Origin: Calliopum simillimum
Taxonomy: Eukaryota > Arthropoda > Insecta > Diptera > Lauxaniidae
Assembly: GCA_951812925.1 (NCBI GenBank)
Contig: OX638368.1
Coordinates: 120,861,309-120,925,308, forward strand
Length of the DNA: 64,000 nucleotides
Direction: 5' to 3'
Part shown: positions 1-11,216 of the stretch, in pieces
Layout of the letters: each line of letters begins with the position of its first letter
Position numbering within the stretch: the first letter of the stretch is position 1
The notes under the pieces: model-generated
What the model was told of the DNA's origin: nothing
Database searches by the model: none
What the model saw: only the letters and a program-made list of their open reading frames with translations
Made by a program: the position numbers and the translations under genes

Positions 1-231
1 ATCAATTAACTCAGAAATTTATGATTTTGCAATAGGAAATAACAAATCCAAGTATCATAAAACCGAAATAATGATCGATCTTACAGGAAATTGTTATTTA
101 CGATTAGAAAACCATTGAAAAATTCTAAAGAAATTAACAGAATTATAGCTTAATTAGAACGGAGTTACTATAAATAGAGAGTTCTAAAAAAAGAAAAACA
201 AAAATATTGCGGAAATTAAGTAAACAAAGTA

Positions 232-425
232 AGGTACGTCGCCAATTTATTATCTCTACTTTAAAACTATAATTTATGTATAAATATCATAACACATTCT
301 GAAACAAATTAGTACTTTCCCAACTTGGGCAGTTAAAACATCCAAAAATAATTTAATCAGAGTCAAGACTCTAGAGAGTTAAACTTGCATATCAAATCAA
401 ATCGATCAGAAGAGAGAGTTTCACA
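232..425 (+). promoter_or_regulatory. Promoter and leader of S1-like gene 1
   Basis: This region aligns with the upstream regions of the other family copies. A TATA box (TATAAATA) lies at 279-286, about 145 bp before the ATG. The position where the other copies have TGACGTCA reads GGTACGTCGCC (232-242), so the CRE-like site is degenerate here. The block AGACTCTAGAGAG near 367-380 and AGAGTTTCACA just before the ATG are shared with the copies on the other strand. Transcription start is inferred at roughly 30 bp after the TATA box. Confidence 0.6.
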
Positions 426-869
426 ATGAAAATCAAGTATGCTCTAGTAGCGATTTTGCTGGTGACTACCCAGCTCGCGTTCGTACATTCAAATCCATTT
501 TTTATAGTAAGAATTGCCGTTCGAATCCTAGGAGGGCTTGTTAAAGTCATAGACAAAGCCGAGCCCTGGGTGGTTGAAGTGCACAATAACGGTAAGCACC
601 ATGCTCATTTGTGGTGTGCCTCAAAAGATGATAGAATCGGGGGCAAAGATGGTGAATGGGTAAAACCCGGTGATAAGCTTGCCTGGACATTTCGTAGAAA
701 ACCTAGTACGCAATTTTGGTGCACCATGGATTGGTACGGGCAACGCGTCGGTTGGGACGTTTTTGTTACGAACTGGAAAGATGCACCCAATCCTACCTTG
801 TGGTCGATCAGAAACGATGGCGTGTACGATCAGTGGAGGAATCGCAAGTGGCGTCATCTCAATAGCTAG
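426..869 (+). CDS. Secreted S1-like (plant self-incompatibility S1 / SPH family) protein, copy 1
   Basis: Intronless ORF of 147 aa. Residues 1-22 are a typical signal peptide, ending before NPFF. Residues 23-45 are hydrophobic with basic residues. From about residue 48 the motif order is VEVHN, HLWCAS, DDRIGG, PGDKLAW-F, TQFWC, W..DVFV and WSIRNDGVYDQW. The same order (N, hC-S, DD-iG, PG-..W.F, tt.FwC, W.vr.DG) defines the plant S-protein family PF05938. Two cysteines remain in the mature part (64 and 99), expected to pair. An AATAAA signal at 879-884, just after the stop, implies a very short 3' UTR. This is the only copy on the plus strand. The family call is by motif recognition; the role in the fly is unknown. 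An extracellular ligand or defence/digestive protein is possible, but nothing in the sequence decides this. Confidence 0.8.
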   Translation: MKIKYALVAILLVTTQLAFVHSNPFFIVRIAVRILGGLVKVIDKAEPWVVEVHNNGKHHAHLWCASKDDRIGGKDGEWVKPGDKLAWTFRRKPSTQFWCTMDWYGQRVGWDVFVTNWKDAPNPTLWSIRNDGVYDQWRNRKWRHLNS

Positions 870-1142
870 ATCTAATACAATAAATATTTATTATTTATGT
901 TACTAAGGCCTTTTTTAAAAATTATTTATTGTAAAAGTGAAATATATAAAATAAACTAAAAATCAGTATTTTCATTCAAAGAAATGTACATATTAGACTC
1001 CCAAGGGGAAACATTTCAAGCTCTTCTTAACCAAACACTTTTAAAACGCTTAATTTAGAAGCACTTACACAATGATTTTTAATGTAAATTTAGTAAGCAT
1101 TCAAATATCGATTTCTGTTTACAGAGTCATGTTGGTTTCAAG
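870..1142. other. Intergenic, 3' flank of S1-like gene 1
   Basis: AT-rich sequence with the poly(A) signal at 879-884. No further gene is visible. It ends with the left copy (1135-1142, GTTTCAAG) of the 8-bp target duplication of the next element. Confidence 0.5.
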
Positions 1143-2470
1143 CAGTGTTGCCAGGTAGGTTCTCCAATTTTCCCCCAGATTGCACGAGATTTCCCCTAAA
1201 TTTTGGTTTTTTGACGAAATTTCCCCTAAATGGAAAATGTTATATTTTGCGACCAAAAAAAAAAAAAAAAAAAAAAGAAAGTTCCAAATTTCACAACGAA
1301 ATTAATATTTTTCATAACGAAATTTCCCCCAAATTCTGGACTTTTGACAAAATTTCCCCTAAATATGGAACATTTATATTTTGGTAACAAAAAAAAAAAT
1401 TTCCAAATTTCAAAATAAATGTTGTTTCAATATATTTTATAAGTTTTATAAATCGCCGGTGCTTACGAAGAAAATCTTCCAACCGAATGTTGCGGCGAAG
1501 AAAATCTTTTTTTTGAAACTGCTGCGAAAAAAATCTTTTTTGTAATATGCGGACAAGAAAATCACTTTTTATAAAATGCGGCGAAGAAAATCACTTTTTA
1601 CAAAATGCGGCGAAGAAAATCACTTTTTACAAAATGCGGCGAAGAAAATCACTTTTTGAAAAAATAATTTTTTCAGAGAAATTTTTCCTATTCCTTTTTT
1701 CGAAAAAAATTGCATTAAAGAGTGATTTTTTACGCTGCATTTTTAAAAAAGAGATTTTCTTCGCCGCATTTTGAAAAAGTGATTTTCTTCGCCGCATTTC
1801 GTAATAAGTTATTTTCTTCTCCGCATTTTGTAAAAAGTGATTTACTTGTCCGCATTCGCACAAAAAAGATATTTTTCGCCGCAGTTTGAAAAAAAGGATT
1901 TTCTTTTCCGCATTTAAAGAAGAGATAGTCTTCATAGGCACCGGCGAAATATAGATATTTTTGTTAACATTTACTATATATATATTTTAAAATAAGGTTT
2001 TCTTAACATTTACATCTACAACTCTGACACAGTATTAATTAAAGTTGCATCTACATCAGCATCGTACATGCCCGCTGTGCAAAACTTTTTAAGCGTACTT
2101 TTCGAAGGCTCAAATGATATCTCGTTAGACAAATTATTCTTAAGCCGCAGAATGGCCTCCGCAGTTTCTACCGCTAATAGATTCCTTAGTTTACTTTTTA
2201 TGATATTCATTTTAGAAAACTTTTCTAAACTGGCATTTGAAAATGATTAACTCAATAATGCGGTAGCAAGCTTAGAAATTTCTGTTCTCCACTTGCCAGT
2301 TGAGATGAATTTCGTTCGCATAAGTCCCATAAAAGTATCCCCTAGATTTCCCCTAGACCTTTTTAAAATCCCCTGAACAAATCCCCTAAATAATGTTTCC
2401 CCTAGATTGCCCCCTAGACCTCTTAAAACCCCCTAAATCTAGGGGGAAATCCCCTAAACTGGCAACACTG
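1143..2470. mobile_element. Non-autonomous hAT-like element
   Basis: The termini are perfect inverted repeats CAGTGTTGCC / GGCAACACTG. They are flanked by identical 8-bp repeats GTTTCAAG at 1135-1142 and 2471-2478, the target-duplication length of hAT transposons. Near both ends runs a repeated ATTTCCCCTAAA motif. The middle (about 1470-1930) is made of units of roughly 29 bp containing GCGGCGAAGAAAATC, first in plus and then in inverted orientation, giving a fold-back core. No transposase is visible; short open frames inside are by-products of the repeats. Confidence 0.75.
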
Positions 2471-2478
2471 GTTTCAAG

Positions 2479-3150
2479 ATTTGAGTAGTATTTTAAAAAA
2501 GAGAGGAAGAGAAAGAGAACAAAATATAAAAAAAAAAAAATGTATTTTTTATCGGGCTGTTCTTAATTTTCCACCTTGAATGAACAATATTTCCAAATCT
2601 ATGACCGCTGTTCCATACAAACCGGTCCACTGTGCCGCGCAAATATATGAAACCAAAATATTTGCCGAAATCATAGGCATACGTATTTACAGAGTAAAGT
2701 GACCGTAGGACTTAATTTCGACATATGCATGTGTTAGTGTATATTTCACCAACTTACATACAGACGTTTGTTAAATTGATTTTGGCATGTAGTATGTAGC
2801 TGGGTGTAGAATGTTTAAATGTTACTGTCGAAAGAATTACAGCATTTAATTACTTAATTCCCTGAGAGCATTGATTGCCATATGCTGTCATGTTAAAATT
2901 TTTGACATGTTTGCAGTTAAAGCTGAAAATGATCAGCAATAATAACATGGTTTAAGTTTCTTAGCATAAAAGGCTTCTTTGGAAAATCATTTCATTATAT
3001 AGTTAATCATTTTGCAGAAGAAAAACTGATCAATTATCAAGAAATATGAAAAAGAAGTGTATAAATTCTTTAAAGTTTTTGCACAAAATCTTTATTTTCT
3101 TAAAGTGCTCTTCAGTTTCTTCAATTCTTTATTATTGATTTTTGTTTCTG
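2479..3150. other. Intergenic, no gene seen
   Basis: AT-rich DNA without a convincing coding frame, RNA gene or repeat end. A poly(A) run lies near 2528-2540. Confidence 0.4.
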
Positions 3151-3156
3151 TGTACA

Positions 3157-4955
3157 TTAGAATGGTCCAAATTTTGTATGGAAAAACCCAAAGTGTTAAA
3201 AAGTCAAGGTGCGCGTGACTTTTCTGAATCCTTGGATCCTGCTGATTACAAAAAGTGCTTTGGAACCAAAAAACAATTGCGTTTAGATATTCCGCAACGA
3301 GCTTGAAGGTACTTTTTTGGGAATTTTTGAGTTTTGAGTACTTTTTTTAATTTTGAGCCAAATTTTGCATCAATAATAATAAATCTAGTCTTTCCCAATT
3401 TTTTTTAGCGGCACTTTAAACTTCAAAATTTGTTAATTTTTTGAGGTGTTTGCACATTCAAGAACCGATTTTTTTCTTAATTTGCTCTAGGAAATTTTTT
3501 TTTTAATTTTTATATTTTTATGCATTAGTTTATCTATCAACTGAATCTAACAACTAAGCTATAAGCATAACTTTACTTACTAAAAACCGTAAAATATAAT
3601 CAAATTTGGCCAAAAAAAAAACTTTGAGTTTAAAATTTGTATGGTGAAACAGAAACAACAGTAGTCATTTGAGATGTATGTGTTCATGAAAATTTTAAAT
3701 CCGGTCTCAGAATTGCTCTATCTTATACGGTTTTAGAGATATTCTAACCTAAATATGCAAAAAACACAGTTTTTGCTATTTTTGAAGCTGTTATATCACA
3801 ACATGGTAACTTTCAGCCTGGTATGGAAGTTAAAAGTGACAGCCTTTCTCTTCAAAACCCAATTTAAATTGTATCGATATTTCTTTGTTCCTCCGAAATA
3901 TCGTAAGCAGAAATAACAAAAAAAACGTGTTTCTTGCACTTTTTCAACTTTTTAGGTTAGGATAACTCAGAGAATAAAAAAGATATCGGTATAATTTAAA
4001 TTGAATTTTAAAGAATCAGATTGGCACTTTTAACCATTATACCACTTTTTGTGGCTGAAAGTAACCTTGACTTGTAATATCATTTTAAAAAGAGCAAGAA
4101 CGGTGTTTCTTATACTTTTATGAAAAATATCTCCTTAACCGTACAAGATATAGCGATTTAGAGACCAAATTCAGAATCAGCATCAACAAATACATCCAAA
4201 ATGGCTATTTTAGTTTCTTTTTGATTTATTTATTTTTTTGGTTTTCTTAGAAGATCTATGAAAACTATCTGTTAACCTATTTTTCCAAAAATAACATGAA
4301 GTGCCAAAGTTTCGATATTGCGAAGAATGTTGTTTTACTCAGAAAATTCGGAACTAATGAATTTATAAGAAAAAAGTGGTACCTCACGTCATCCCATTAA
4401 GATATCTTATTTCAATGCCTTGAAAACATTAAAATGAATTTTTTTTTTTAGTTGAATATAATTATACTAAATTGTTTTTATTGAGCAAAACTGTTACTAA
4501 AAGCTTAGTTGTTGAATTTATTTTAAAGATAAATTAATGCATAAAAATATAAAAATTTTGAAAAAAATTTGCTAGAGCAAAATAAGAAAAAATCGGTTCT
4601 TGAACGTGCAAACACCTCAAAAAATTAACAAATTTTGAAGTTTAAAGTGCTGCTAAAAAAAATTGGGAAATACTAGATTTATTATTATTAATGCAAAATT
4701 TGACTCAAAATATTTTTACAAAAATGCAATTTAATTTTTGCAAATACCTTATCTGGTTAAAAAAATATAGCGTTTAAATTAAAAAAAGTACTCAAAAACT
4801 CAAAAATTCCTAAAAAAGTACCTTCAAGCTCGTTGCGGAATATCTAAACGCAATTGTTTTTTGGTTCCAAAGCACTTTTTGTTATCAGCAGGATCCAAGG
4901 ATTCAGAAAAGTCGCGCGCACCTTTTTACCACTTTCAGATTTTGGACCACTCTAG
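3157..4955. mobile_element. Long fold-back element, TIR TTAGAATGGTCC
   Basis: The left arm from 3157 and the right arm ending at 4955 are inverted copies of each other. Matching landmarks are GGATCCTGCTGAT near 3234 against ATCAGCAGGATCC near 4883, and CGCAACGAGCTTGAAGG near 3294 against its complement near 4826. The direct repeat TGTACA flanks both sides (3151-3156 and 4956-4961), a probable target duplication. Arms exceed 300 bp with a noncoding centre. It is best called a fold-back MITE; the superfamily is uncertain. Confidence 0.65.
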
Positions 4956-4961
4956 TGTACA

Positions 4962-6329
4962 TATATCAACCAAATCGTATCTCAATATTCAAAAAATATA
5001 TTTCATGCTTCTTCATTTCCGCTTACTTCCGCTGCAGCATGAAGCTATGAGTGCGAACTTCCCCAGCGGAAATTTATAAACAAACATTTCTGTTATATTT
5101 AGTGGTGAATTTCATGATAAATATTCATTTCAAAATACAAACGTACCATTGAACCACTTAATAGACAGCAAAACTAACTAATTCAAAGGGAAAAGGACCT
5201 ATTGGTACAATTCTTTGACTGAAAAAAGTAGAGAATGTATGCGTATTGCAAATGATTGCTTTTGTTTCTATGGGAAAAAATATGCTCTGACCCCCATTTA
5301 TTTTTGCTTCCCCACATTTCTCTCGAACACACTACCTACCCTTCTTGTTCCACCCATTTAGGGTGCTTCTATACATAATTGATATTTCTATCTAAATTTT
5401 GCAGGTATGCCCCATTAAAGGGTGGTATAATTGGGGTAGTATGTTCGAGAGAAGAAGTATTTTGGACAGGAAAAATTAATGACGGTCAACGAACATTTTT
5501 CCCCTCTCCAGGCAATGAGAAATTTTTTTGATATTCTTATCAAAATTTTGTATGGGAGTCTCCCTAAGGAGTGGAAAAAGGTGCTACTATGTTCGAAAAA
5601 GATGTTGGAAAAGAAATGTTAGTGAGAGTCGGCTAAAATTTTTCCCCCCTCACGGCAATAAGGAATTTTTTTTTTTTTTTTTTGACATTTTCATCAAAAT
5701 TTTGCACGGACATTTTTCATCAGACAATGAATTTTTTTGATATTTTTAATTTAAAGCTTAAATCAAAAAAACATAAACAAAGTCGGTTTATTTTTTGCTT
5801 GAATATTTTCAGAATTTTATGACCTGTTATGTGGCCGTAATGATCGATTTAGACATTTTAACCCATTCTGTCGCCACGACCCATATACGATTTTTCTGAA
5901 TTTTACTCCAGAATATTTGGAAATGTGCCCCGCGACATATCTACTAATTCTAAAATATGTGCTCTCCCGTATATTATCGGAAATCTCGATTTTCCCAAAA
6001 TTTTTAGATAAAAGGACCTCCTGTCACCCTCTCGGAACGAAATTTTTTTATTCACCTATTGGGAATTTAATTTTATATGTCTAGAAATACAATATATTTC
6101 ACCACATTTGGTTATTGAGCATAAAAAAAAAATTTTTAAAACCTGGGTCACATAAGAGGAGATTATTTTCGGATATGCCCATATGCAATATAAAATGGAC
6201 TCACATAAAAATTGATTTAAATTGAGTACTCGACACCATGATTTACATTATCATATATTAGATTACTGTTTGCATCAAAAGAAAATTAGGGAATTATAAA
6301 TCTCTACTCGAAGGACAGTAATCTTATTA
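4962..6329. other. Intergenic repeat-rich DNA
   Basis: No gene seen. A partly palindromic stretch at about 5290-5470 carries CTCGAACACACTACC against GGTAGTATGTTCGAGAG. A unit with GATATTCTTATCAAAATTTTG recurs at about 5528 and 5682. These look like old MITE pieces. Confidence 0.4.
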
Positions 6330-6510
6330 TTAGATTGATGTTGCTATTGTCCAAGATGGCAGGGTACTAATAAGTTTCATAAAATAAAGTGCTGTTTATA
6401 TTTATGTTGCCGTTTATGTGTGAAGATATTGAGATGGCGTCATAACATATGACGAATGTTTTACAAAATTTGACAAAAAATGCATTAAGACTTTGAGTCC
6501 TTTTATCTAT
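6330..6510 (-). promoter_or_regulatory. Orphan S1-like promoter copy without a gene
   Basis: On the minus strand this stretch aligns with the promoter of the gene at 6579-6938. Shared parts are the TGACGCCA site (6435-6442), the TATA-like segment near 6393-6400, and the GATGTTGCT stretch (6338-6346) followed by an ACTAATAAGTTT-type block. The coding sequence expected to its left (below 6330) is missing. I infer a duplicated promoter whose gene was deleted. Confidence 0.55.
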
Positions 6511-6578
6511 TCTAAACAACTCCATAATCACGGGTTCGCAGTGCTCGTATCAAGTAGTACAAAATTTTTATTCAAGCC

Positions 6579-6938
6579 CTAGCTGTTGAGATCACGCCAC
6601 TTGCGATTCCTCCACTGATCGTACACTCCGTCATTTCTAATGGACCACTTGGTGGGATTGGGAGCGTCTTTCCAGTTGCTAACAAATACGTCCCAGCCAA
6701 CACGTTGCCCATACCAATCCATGGTGCACCAGAATTGAGTGGTACGGTGTCTGTGAAAAGACCAGACGATTTTTTCACCGGGTTTCAACCATAAGCCGTC
6801 GTTCCCACCGATTTTGTCATCTTTTGACGCACACCAGACATGAGCGTGGTGCTTACCCTCGTTGTGCACTTCAACTGTCCACTTCTCGGCTGCTCTGTGT
6901 ATTTCCTTGGCGATGGCTACTATAACAAAGTTCATCAC
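6579..6938 (-). CDS. S1-like protein lacking a signal peptide, copy 2
   Basis: Intronless ORF of 119 aa. From residue 20 it carries the complete S1-like domain: VEVHN, HVWCAS, DDKIGG, PGEKIVW-F, TQFWC, DVFV and WSIRNDGVYDQW. The start MMNFVIVAIA aligns with the segment just after the signal peptide of the full-length copies. An internal deletion joined the start codon to this point and kept the frame, removing about 22 signal-peptide residues plus about six further on. The promoter upstream is intact, with a TATA box at 7069-7076, and a poly(A) signal (complement of TTTATT at 6567-6572) lies close after the stop. The product is predicted to be cytosolic unless the hydrophobic first ten residues still act as a weak signal. 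Family call as for the other copies. Confidence 0.72.
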   Translation of the reverse strand: MMNFVIVAIAKEIHRAAEKWTVEVHNEGKHHAHVWCASKDDKIGGNDGLWLKPGEKIVWSFHRHRTTQFWCTMDWYGQRVGWDVFVSNWKDAPNPTKWSIRNDGVYDQWRNRKWRDLNS

Positions 6939-7125
6939 GAAACTCCTTACTGCTCAACTTGATTGAATGTGCAAGTTTAACTTTATATAGTCTGGCCTCC
7001 GATTAAAAAAATGATGTTGCTGCTACCCAAGAGGCCAATGTACTGATAAGTTTTGTAAAGTGCAGTGCTATTTATAGTTACATTATCGCTTATGACTTGA
7101 GGTAATGAAATGGCGTCATACCTTC
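6939..7125 (-). promoter_or_regulatory. Promoter and leader of S1-like gene 2
   Basis: On the minus strand, TGACGCCA (7111-7118) replaces the TGACGTCA of other copies. The TATA box (TATAAATA, 7069-7076) sits about 135 bp before the ATG. Spacing and surrounding words match copies 3, 4, 5 and 7. Confidence 0.6.
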
Positions 7126-7302
7126 TGAATGTTTTATAAAATTTGATAAAAAATTGCATTAAGATTATGAATATTTTTTTATACAATATACACGGAAAGA
7201 AAAGTTTCATAATTTTTGTAGCGAAAATCGAACCAAAATCAACTTTGAACAACTTACAACTGAATGAAAAATGGCCGAACTTAATTTTTGCCTATATTTC
7301 CA

Positions 7303-8173
7303 TTTTTATACCCTACACCCAGGGTATATTCGCTTTCTTCTTCCGTTTGCAACGCAGAGAAAGAGGCGTGGCATGTTTAACTGGCTGGCTGTCTGTGCGT
7401 GGAAATACATTTTTTGGGAAAACTGACCAAGGTAATTCAATGAAATTTAGTACTCTGCCTGCGCCGTCAAAGTTAGCTCGAGGGATTGAGAATTAGTGAA
7501 ATCGATCAACGGCCACACCTACCGCCTATACAAAAAATATATTAAAAATGCAACTTAAGGAGTATTTTTCACGACAATGCAACCAAAATACAGATAAATA
7601 CTAAAAAAAGTTAGCGCAAGCTCTGAGCAAAAACTGAGCAAATTCGAACAAGAGGGTGTGGCACTTCCCATGCAAGCAAAACTTTCAAAATGCTATACTG
7701 AAAGAGTTTTTTTAAGATAATCCAACTAAATTTCACCTAAAAAATAGGGACTATGAATGTAAGCTCTGAGTAAAAACTAGGTGAACTCGGAGATTAGGGC
7801 GTGGCACCTTCCATATAAGCAAAAAATTCAAAATGCTATGCTGAAACTGCTTTTTGAGATAATCCAACCAAATTGAAGTCAAATACTAAGGACAATAAAT
7901 AAAGGCTTCCAGTAAAGACAAGCTGAAATCGGACAAGAGGGCGTGGCTCCTCCAATATAACAAAAAGTTTCAAAATGCTATGCTGAAAGAGCTTAATGAG
8001 ATAATCCAACTAAATTTCATCCAAACACTAAGGTCTATAAATGTAAGCTCTGAGCAAAAACCGGGTGAACTCGGAGATGAGAGCGTGGCACCTTTCATAC
8101 AAGCAAAATTTTCGAAATACTGAAGTGTAGGGTATTTAATGTTTGGCCAGGACAAAGGTAACATTCTTACTAG
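7303..8173 (+). mobile_element. Helentron-like (HINE/DINE-1-type) element, copy A1
   Basis: It begins with a hairpin, ATACCCT-ACACCC-AGGGTAT. It carries near its right end the inverted word GTGTAGGGTATTTAATG, then a hairpin TTGGCC-A-GG type sequence, and ends in TTACTAG followed by T. Inside are four tandem units of about 144 bp, each with GTGGCAC-like and GCTCTGAGC-like words (starts near 7651, 7795, 7938, 8082). Subterminal inverted repeats, an internal minisatellite and a CTAG end are the hallmarks of Helentron-derived non-autonomous elements. The class is an inference from structure. Confidence 0.55.
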
Positions 8174-9351
8174 TTTTTAATTTTATTTGTCATAAATTTG
8201 TATGTTATAATGACAAATTGCATATGAGGTGGGTTCTAAAATGTACCACTGAAGAGCTATGGGGTTTAAACTGATTTTCTGACTTGTTTTGAAAAAAAAA
8301 AAAAAAATTTCACCCTAGCGTTATTTAGAAATTGTTTTTTATAAGAAACTTTTAGCTAATTGTATGAGATTTCGCAAAGTTCTGGACCTCTAAAGTTGAT
8401 GTTTTCATTTTTTTCTTCTTTTTTGACTTTAGTACGAAAAAAGTCTCCCTATTATGTCCTTTTATTCTTTTTTTTTTTGAGTCCTCGTTAAATTTTCTTT
8501 ATTTCGGTCGATCATTTATCATACCAATTTTTTTAATTAAGGTCGGAAAAAATCAGTTTTTAAGAACAATTCACTTAAAGGCTCAAGTAAGTAGTAGCGC
8601 GCACATACGCGTGTGAAATATTTAGCGGACATGTATGAGATTCGATTCATATATTTTCCCTTGAACAAATAATGTCCAAAGGAAAATGGGCGGTGCCACG
8701 CCTTTAAAAAAGGTCATATCTCAGAAACTATATAAATTGCATCGTAAAAGCTTACATGCTTTGTTGGCTTAATCAAATTGGAGATGCTCCGCCCTCTGTC
8801 CAACATGTTATACTATATATGTATACATACATGATTGTTTAAAACTAGAGATTATGATTTGGCGTCACTAGATAATTATATTTTTAGAAAAAAAAAAAAA
8901 ATCTGATACGGCTTGATTTATTGTGTCGTACAGTGTTATAAAATATGCACGTATGTATGTTTGCTTATTGGTCTTAACAAATCAGATTACTCATAATTGT
9001 TTCAAGTAAAAATTATAAAATCGAAAACTGGTTATCACATTCATGTCAATTACCTTCACGACGCTAACGCCTTCTTTTCTTTTATGCAATAAAAAGTAAA
9101 TTTGTTAATTTAAAACAAATAAAAACTTTAAAAAAATATTGCTTTATCCCCTGTACTAAAATACTTAGTAGTTACTTTGGAACTAGAAATTGTAAATATT
9201 TGTTGATACATATTAAGTCTTTAGAGTGTAGGCTAGTATTAATATATGACGATGACCTTGCCTCTACCACGCCCCTTTCAGTTAACGTCTTTCGAAGATA
9301 CAGATATCAAAAAATTTTTCAATGCTCATAGAAAATTCAATTATATGCTTA
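8174..9351. other. Intergenic, no gene seen
   Basis: AT-rich. The stretch 8222-8400 (GGTGGGTTCTAAAATGTACC onward) is an inverted relative of 18470-18625, so it is a repeat fragment. Nothing coding is visible. Confidence 0.4.
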
Positions 9352-9714
9352 TACAGTGCTGTGCATAACATTTGCAACCAAAAACACTTAAAACTGAATC
9401 ACCAATTTTCAGCCACTAAAGCAGATGCAAATAAAATACTTGGTATGAGGTTTTATGTCATTTATATTGTTGTTTATAAAACAAAAATAAAAAGTCCATA
9501 GATCACTAATACAAAACTAAAACTTATGTGCAATATAAAAATGTATCGGTATTGGCTGTGCAAAACATTTGCAACTATTAATCTAAATTAAATATAAATA
9601 ACTAAAAAAATCAATATATAATGGAATAAACCGTGTTTTTTATAACAGCAGTGCATCTTTTTGGCATGGATGCGTTAAAACTATTTACAAATGAGTGCGG
9701 AATGTCCTGCTACC

Positions 9715-10358
9715 GTTTTTATACCCTACACCCAGGGTATATTCACTTTGTTCTTCCGTTTGTAACGCAGAGAAGGAGGCATGGCAGATATAGAAAAGTA
9801 TATATATATTCTTCATCAGCGTCACCTCTTGAGTCGATATAGCCATGTCCGTCTGTCTGGCTGGCTGGCTGGCTTTGTGTTGAAACACACTTTTTGGGAA
9901 AACTGAGCAAGATAATTCAATGAAATTTGGTACACTACCTCCGTCGTTAAGAATAGCTCGGGGGATTGAAAATGAGCGAAATCGGGGTGAAATCGGACAA
10001 GGGGGCGTGGCACCTCGTATATAAGCAAAAGATTCAAAATGTTATACTGAAAGAGTTTTTTGAGATAATCCAACCAAACTTCACTCAAATACTTAAGACT
10101 ATAAATGCACGCTCTTAGCTAAAATTTGAAGAACTCGGACAAGAGGGCGTGGCACCTCCTACATAAGCAAACGCTTCAAATCGCTGTACTGAAAACATTT
10201 TTCACTCAGACACTAAAAACTGTAAATGCAAGCTCTGGACAAAAACTGGGTGAACTCGAACAAGAGGGCGTAGCATCTCCCATAAGAGCAAGCTTTTAAA
10301 AATACTGCAGTGTAGGGTATTTAATGTTTGACCAGGCCAAATTTTACACCCTTACTAG
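9715..10358 (+). mobile_element. Helentron-like element, copy A2, nested in the Tc1-like element
   Basis: Same 5' hairpin ATACCCTACACCCAGGGTAT, the CCATGTCCGTCTGTCTGGCT stretch, tandem GGGCGTGGCACC units (near 10003, 10143, 10265), 3' word GTGTAGGGTATTTAATG and CTAG|T terminus as copy A1. It lies inside the Tc1-like element, so it is the younger insertion. Confidence 0.6.
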
Positions 10359-10394
10359 TTTAACTTCATTAAACAACTCATCTTGTTTTCGTTT

Positions 10395-11065
10395 TCAAAA
10401 TTTTTGATTGCATAATAAGCAATGCATTTGCGTGACTTGACGATTTGACTGGGTTTAGAACTGGCGACTCCTTGGGGCATTGATGAACATCAATATTTTG
10501 CCATTTTATCCAATCTTTTATCACTTTCTATGTGTGCTTGGGGCTGTTATCATGCAGGAATATCCATTTTAGTGCCATTTTCCAAGTTGCATATGACATC
10601 ATAGTATTTTAAAGTATGTCCTTATAATCATTAGACTTCATTATGCCTTCAACACTTTGCATTGGACCGATTCCTTGCTCAGACAAGCATCCCCAGACCA
10701 TGATACTTCAACCTCTATGTTAGATAGTTCCTCTTGTATATTTCGGGCTTAGCCTTTCTCTCTTTGGCCTTTTCATAAGACTGTTTACATTCGATCCGCA
10801 TAAATTAAACTTGGACTCGTCAGAAAAGATGGTAAAAGTCCAAGGACAGAATGGCTAAGCCCGAAATATACAAGAGGAACTGTCTAGCATAGAGGTTGTA
10901 GAATCATGGTCTGGGGATGTTTCTCTGAGCAAGGAATTGGTCCAATTAAAATGTTCTAGGCATAATGAAGTCTAGTGACATGGAAAACGCTACTAAAATG
11001 GATATTCCTGCATGATAACAACCCTAAACACACATCGAAAGTGATAAAAGATTGGATAAAATAGC
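10395..11065. pseudogene. Tc1 transposase remnants in head-to-head inverted duplication
   Basis: On the plus strand at about 10905-11065, translation gives pieces such as VWGCFSEQGIGPI and DNNPKHTSKVIKDWIK, the classic Tc1 transposase region before and around the second catalytic Asp. On the minus strand at about 10395-10815 the same pieces occur in reverse, with a stop and substitutions. The two fragments share a centre near 10820. No continuous frame exists, so neither is functional. Confidence 0.7.
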
Positions 11066-11216
11066 ATAAAATGGATTTTTTATTTTTGTTGTATAAACAA
11101 CAATATAAATGACATAAAACCTCATACCAAGTATTTTATTTGCATCTGTTTTAGTGCCCAAAAATTGGTGATTCAGTTTTAAGTGTTTTTGGTTGCAAAT
11201 GTTTTGCACAACACTG

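Larger units (their letters stand above)
9354..11216. mobile_element. Tc1-like transposon, decayed and rearranged
   Basis: Inverted termini of about 120 bp begin CAGTGCTGTGCATAACATTT (left) and end GTTTTGCACAACACTG (right). Both are flanked by TA (9352-9353, 11217-11218), the Tc1/mariner target duplication. The interior holds two opposing fragments of one transposase gene and a nested Helentron-like copy (9715-10358). Confidence 0.8.

Noticed and set aside
1145..1418. Small open frames in the hAT-like element
   Set aside because: They follow the AATTTCCCCTAAA repeats and a poly(A) run; not genes.
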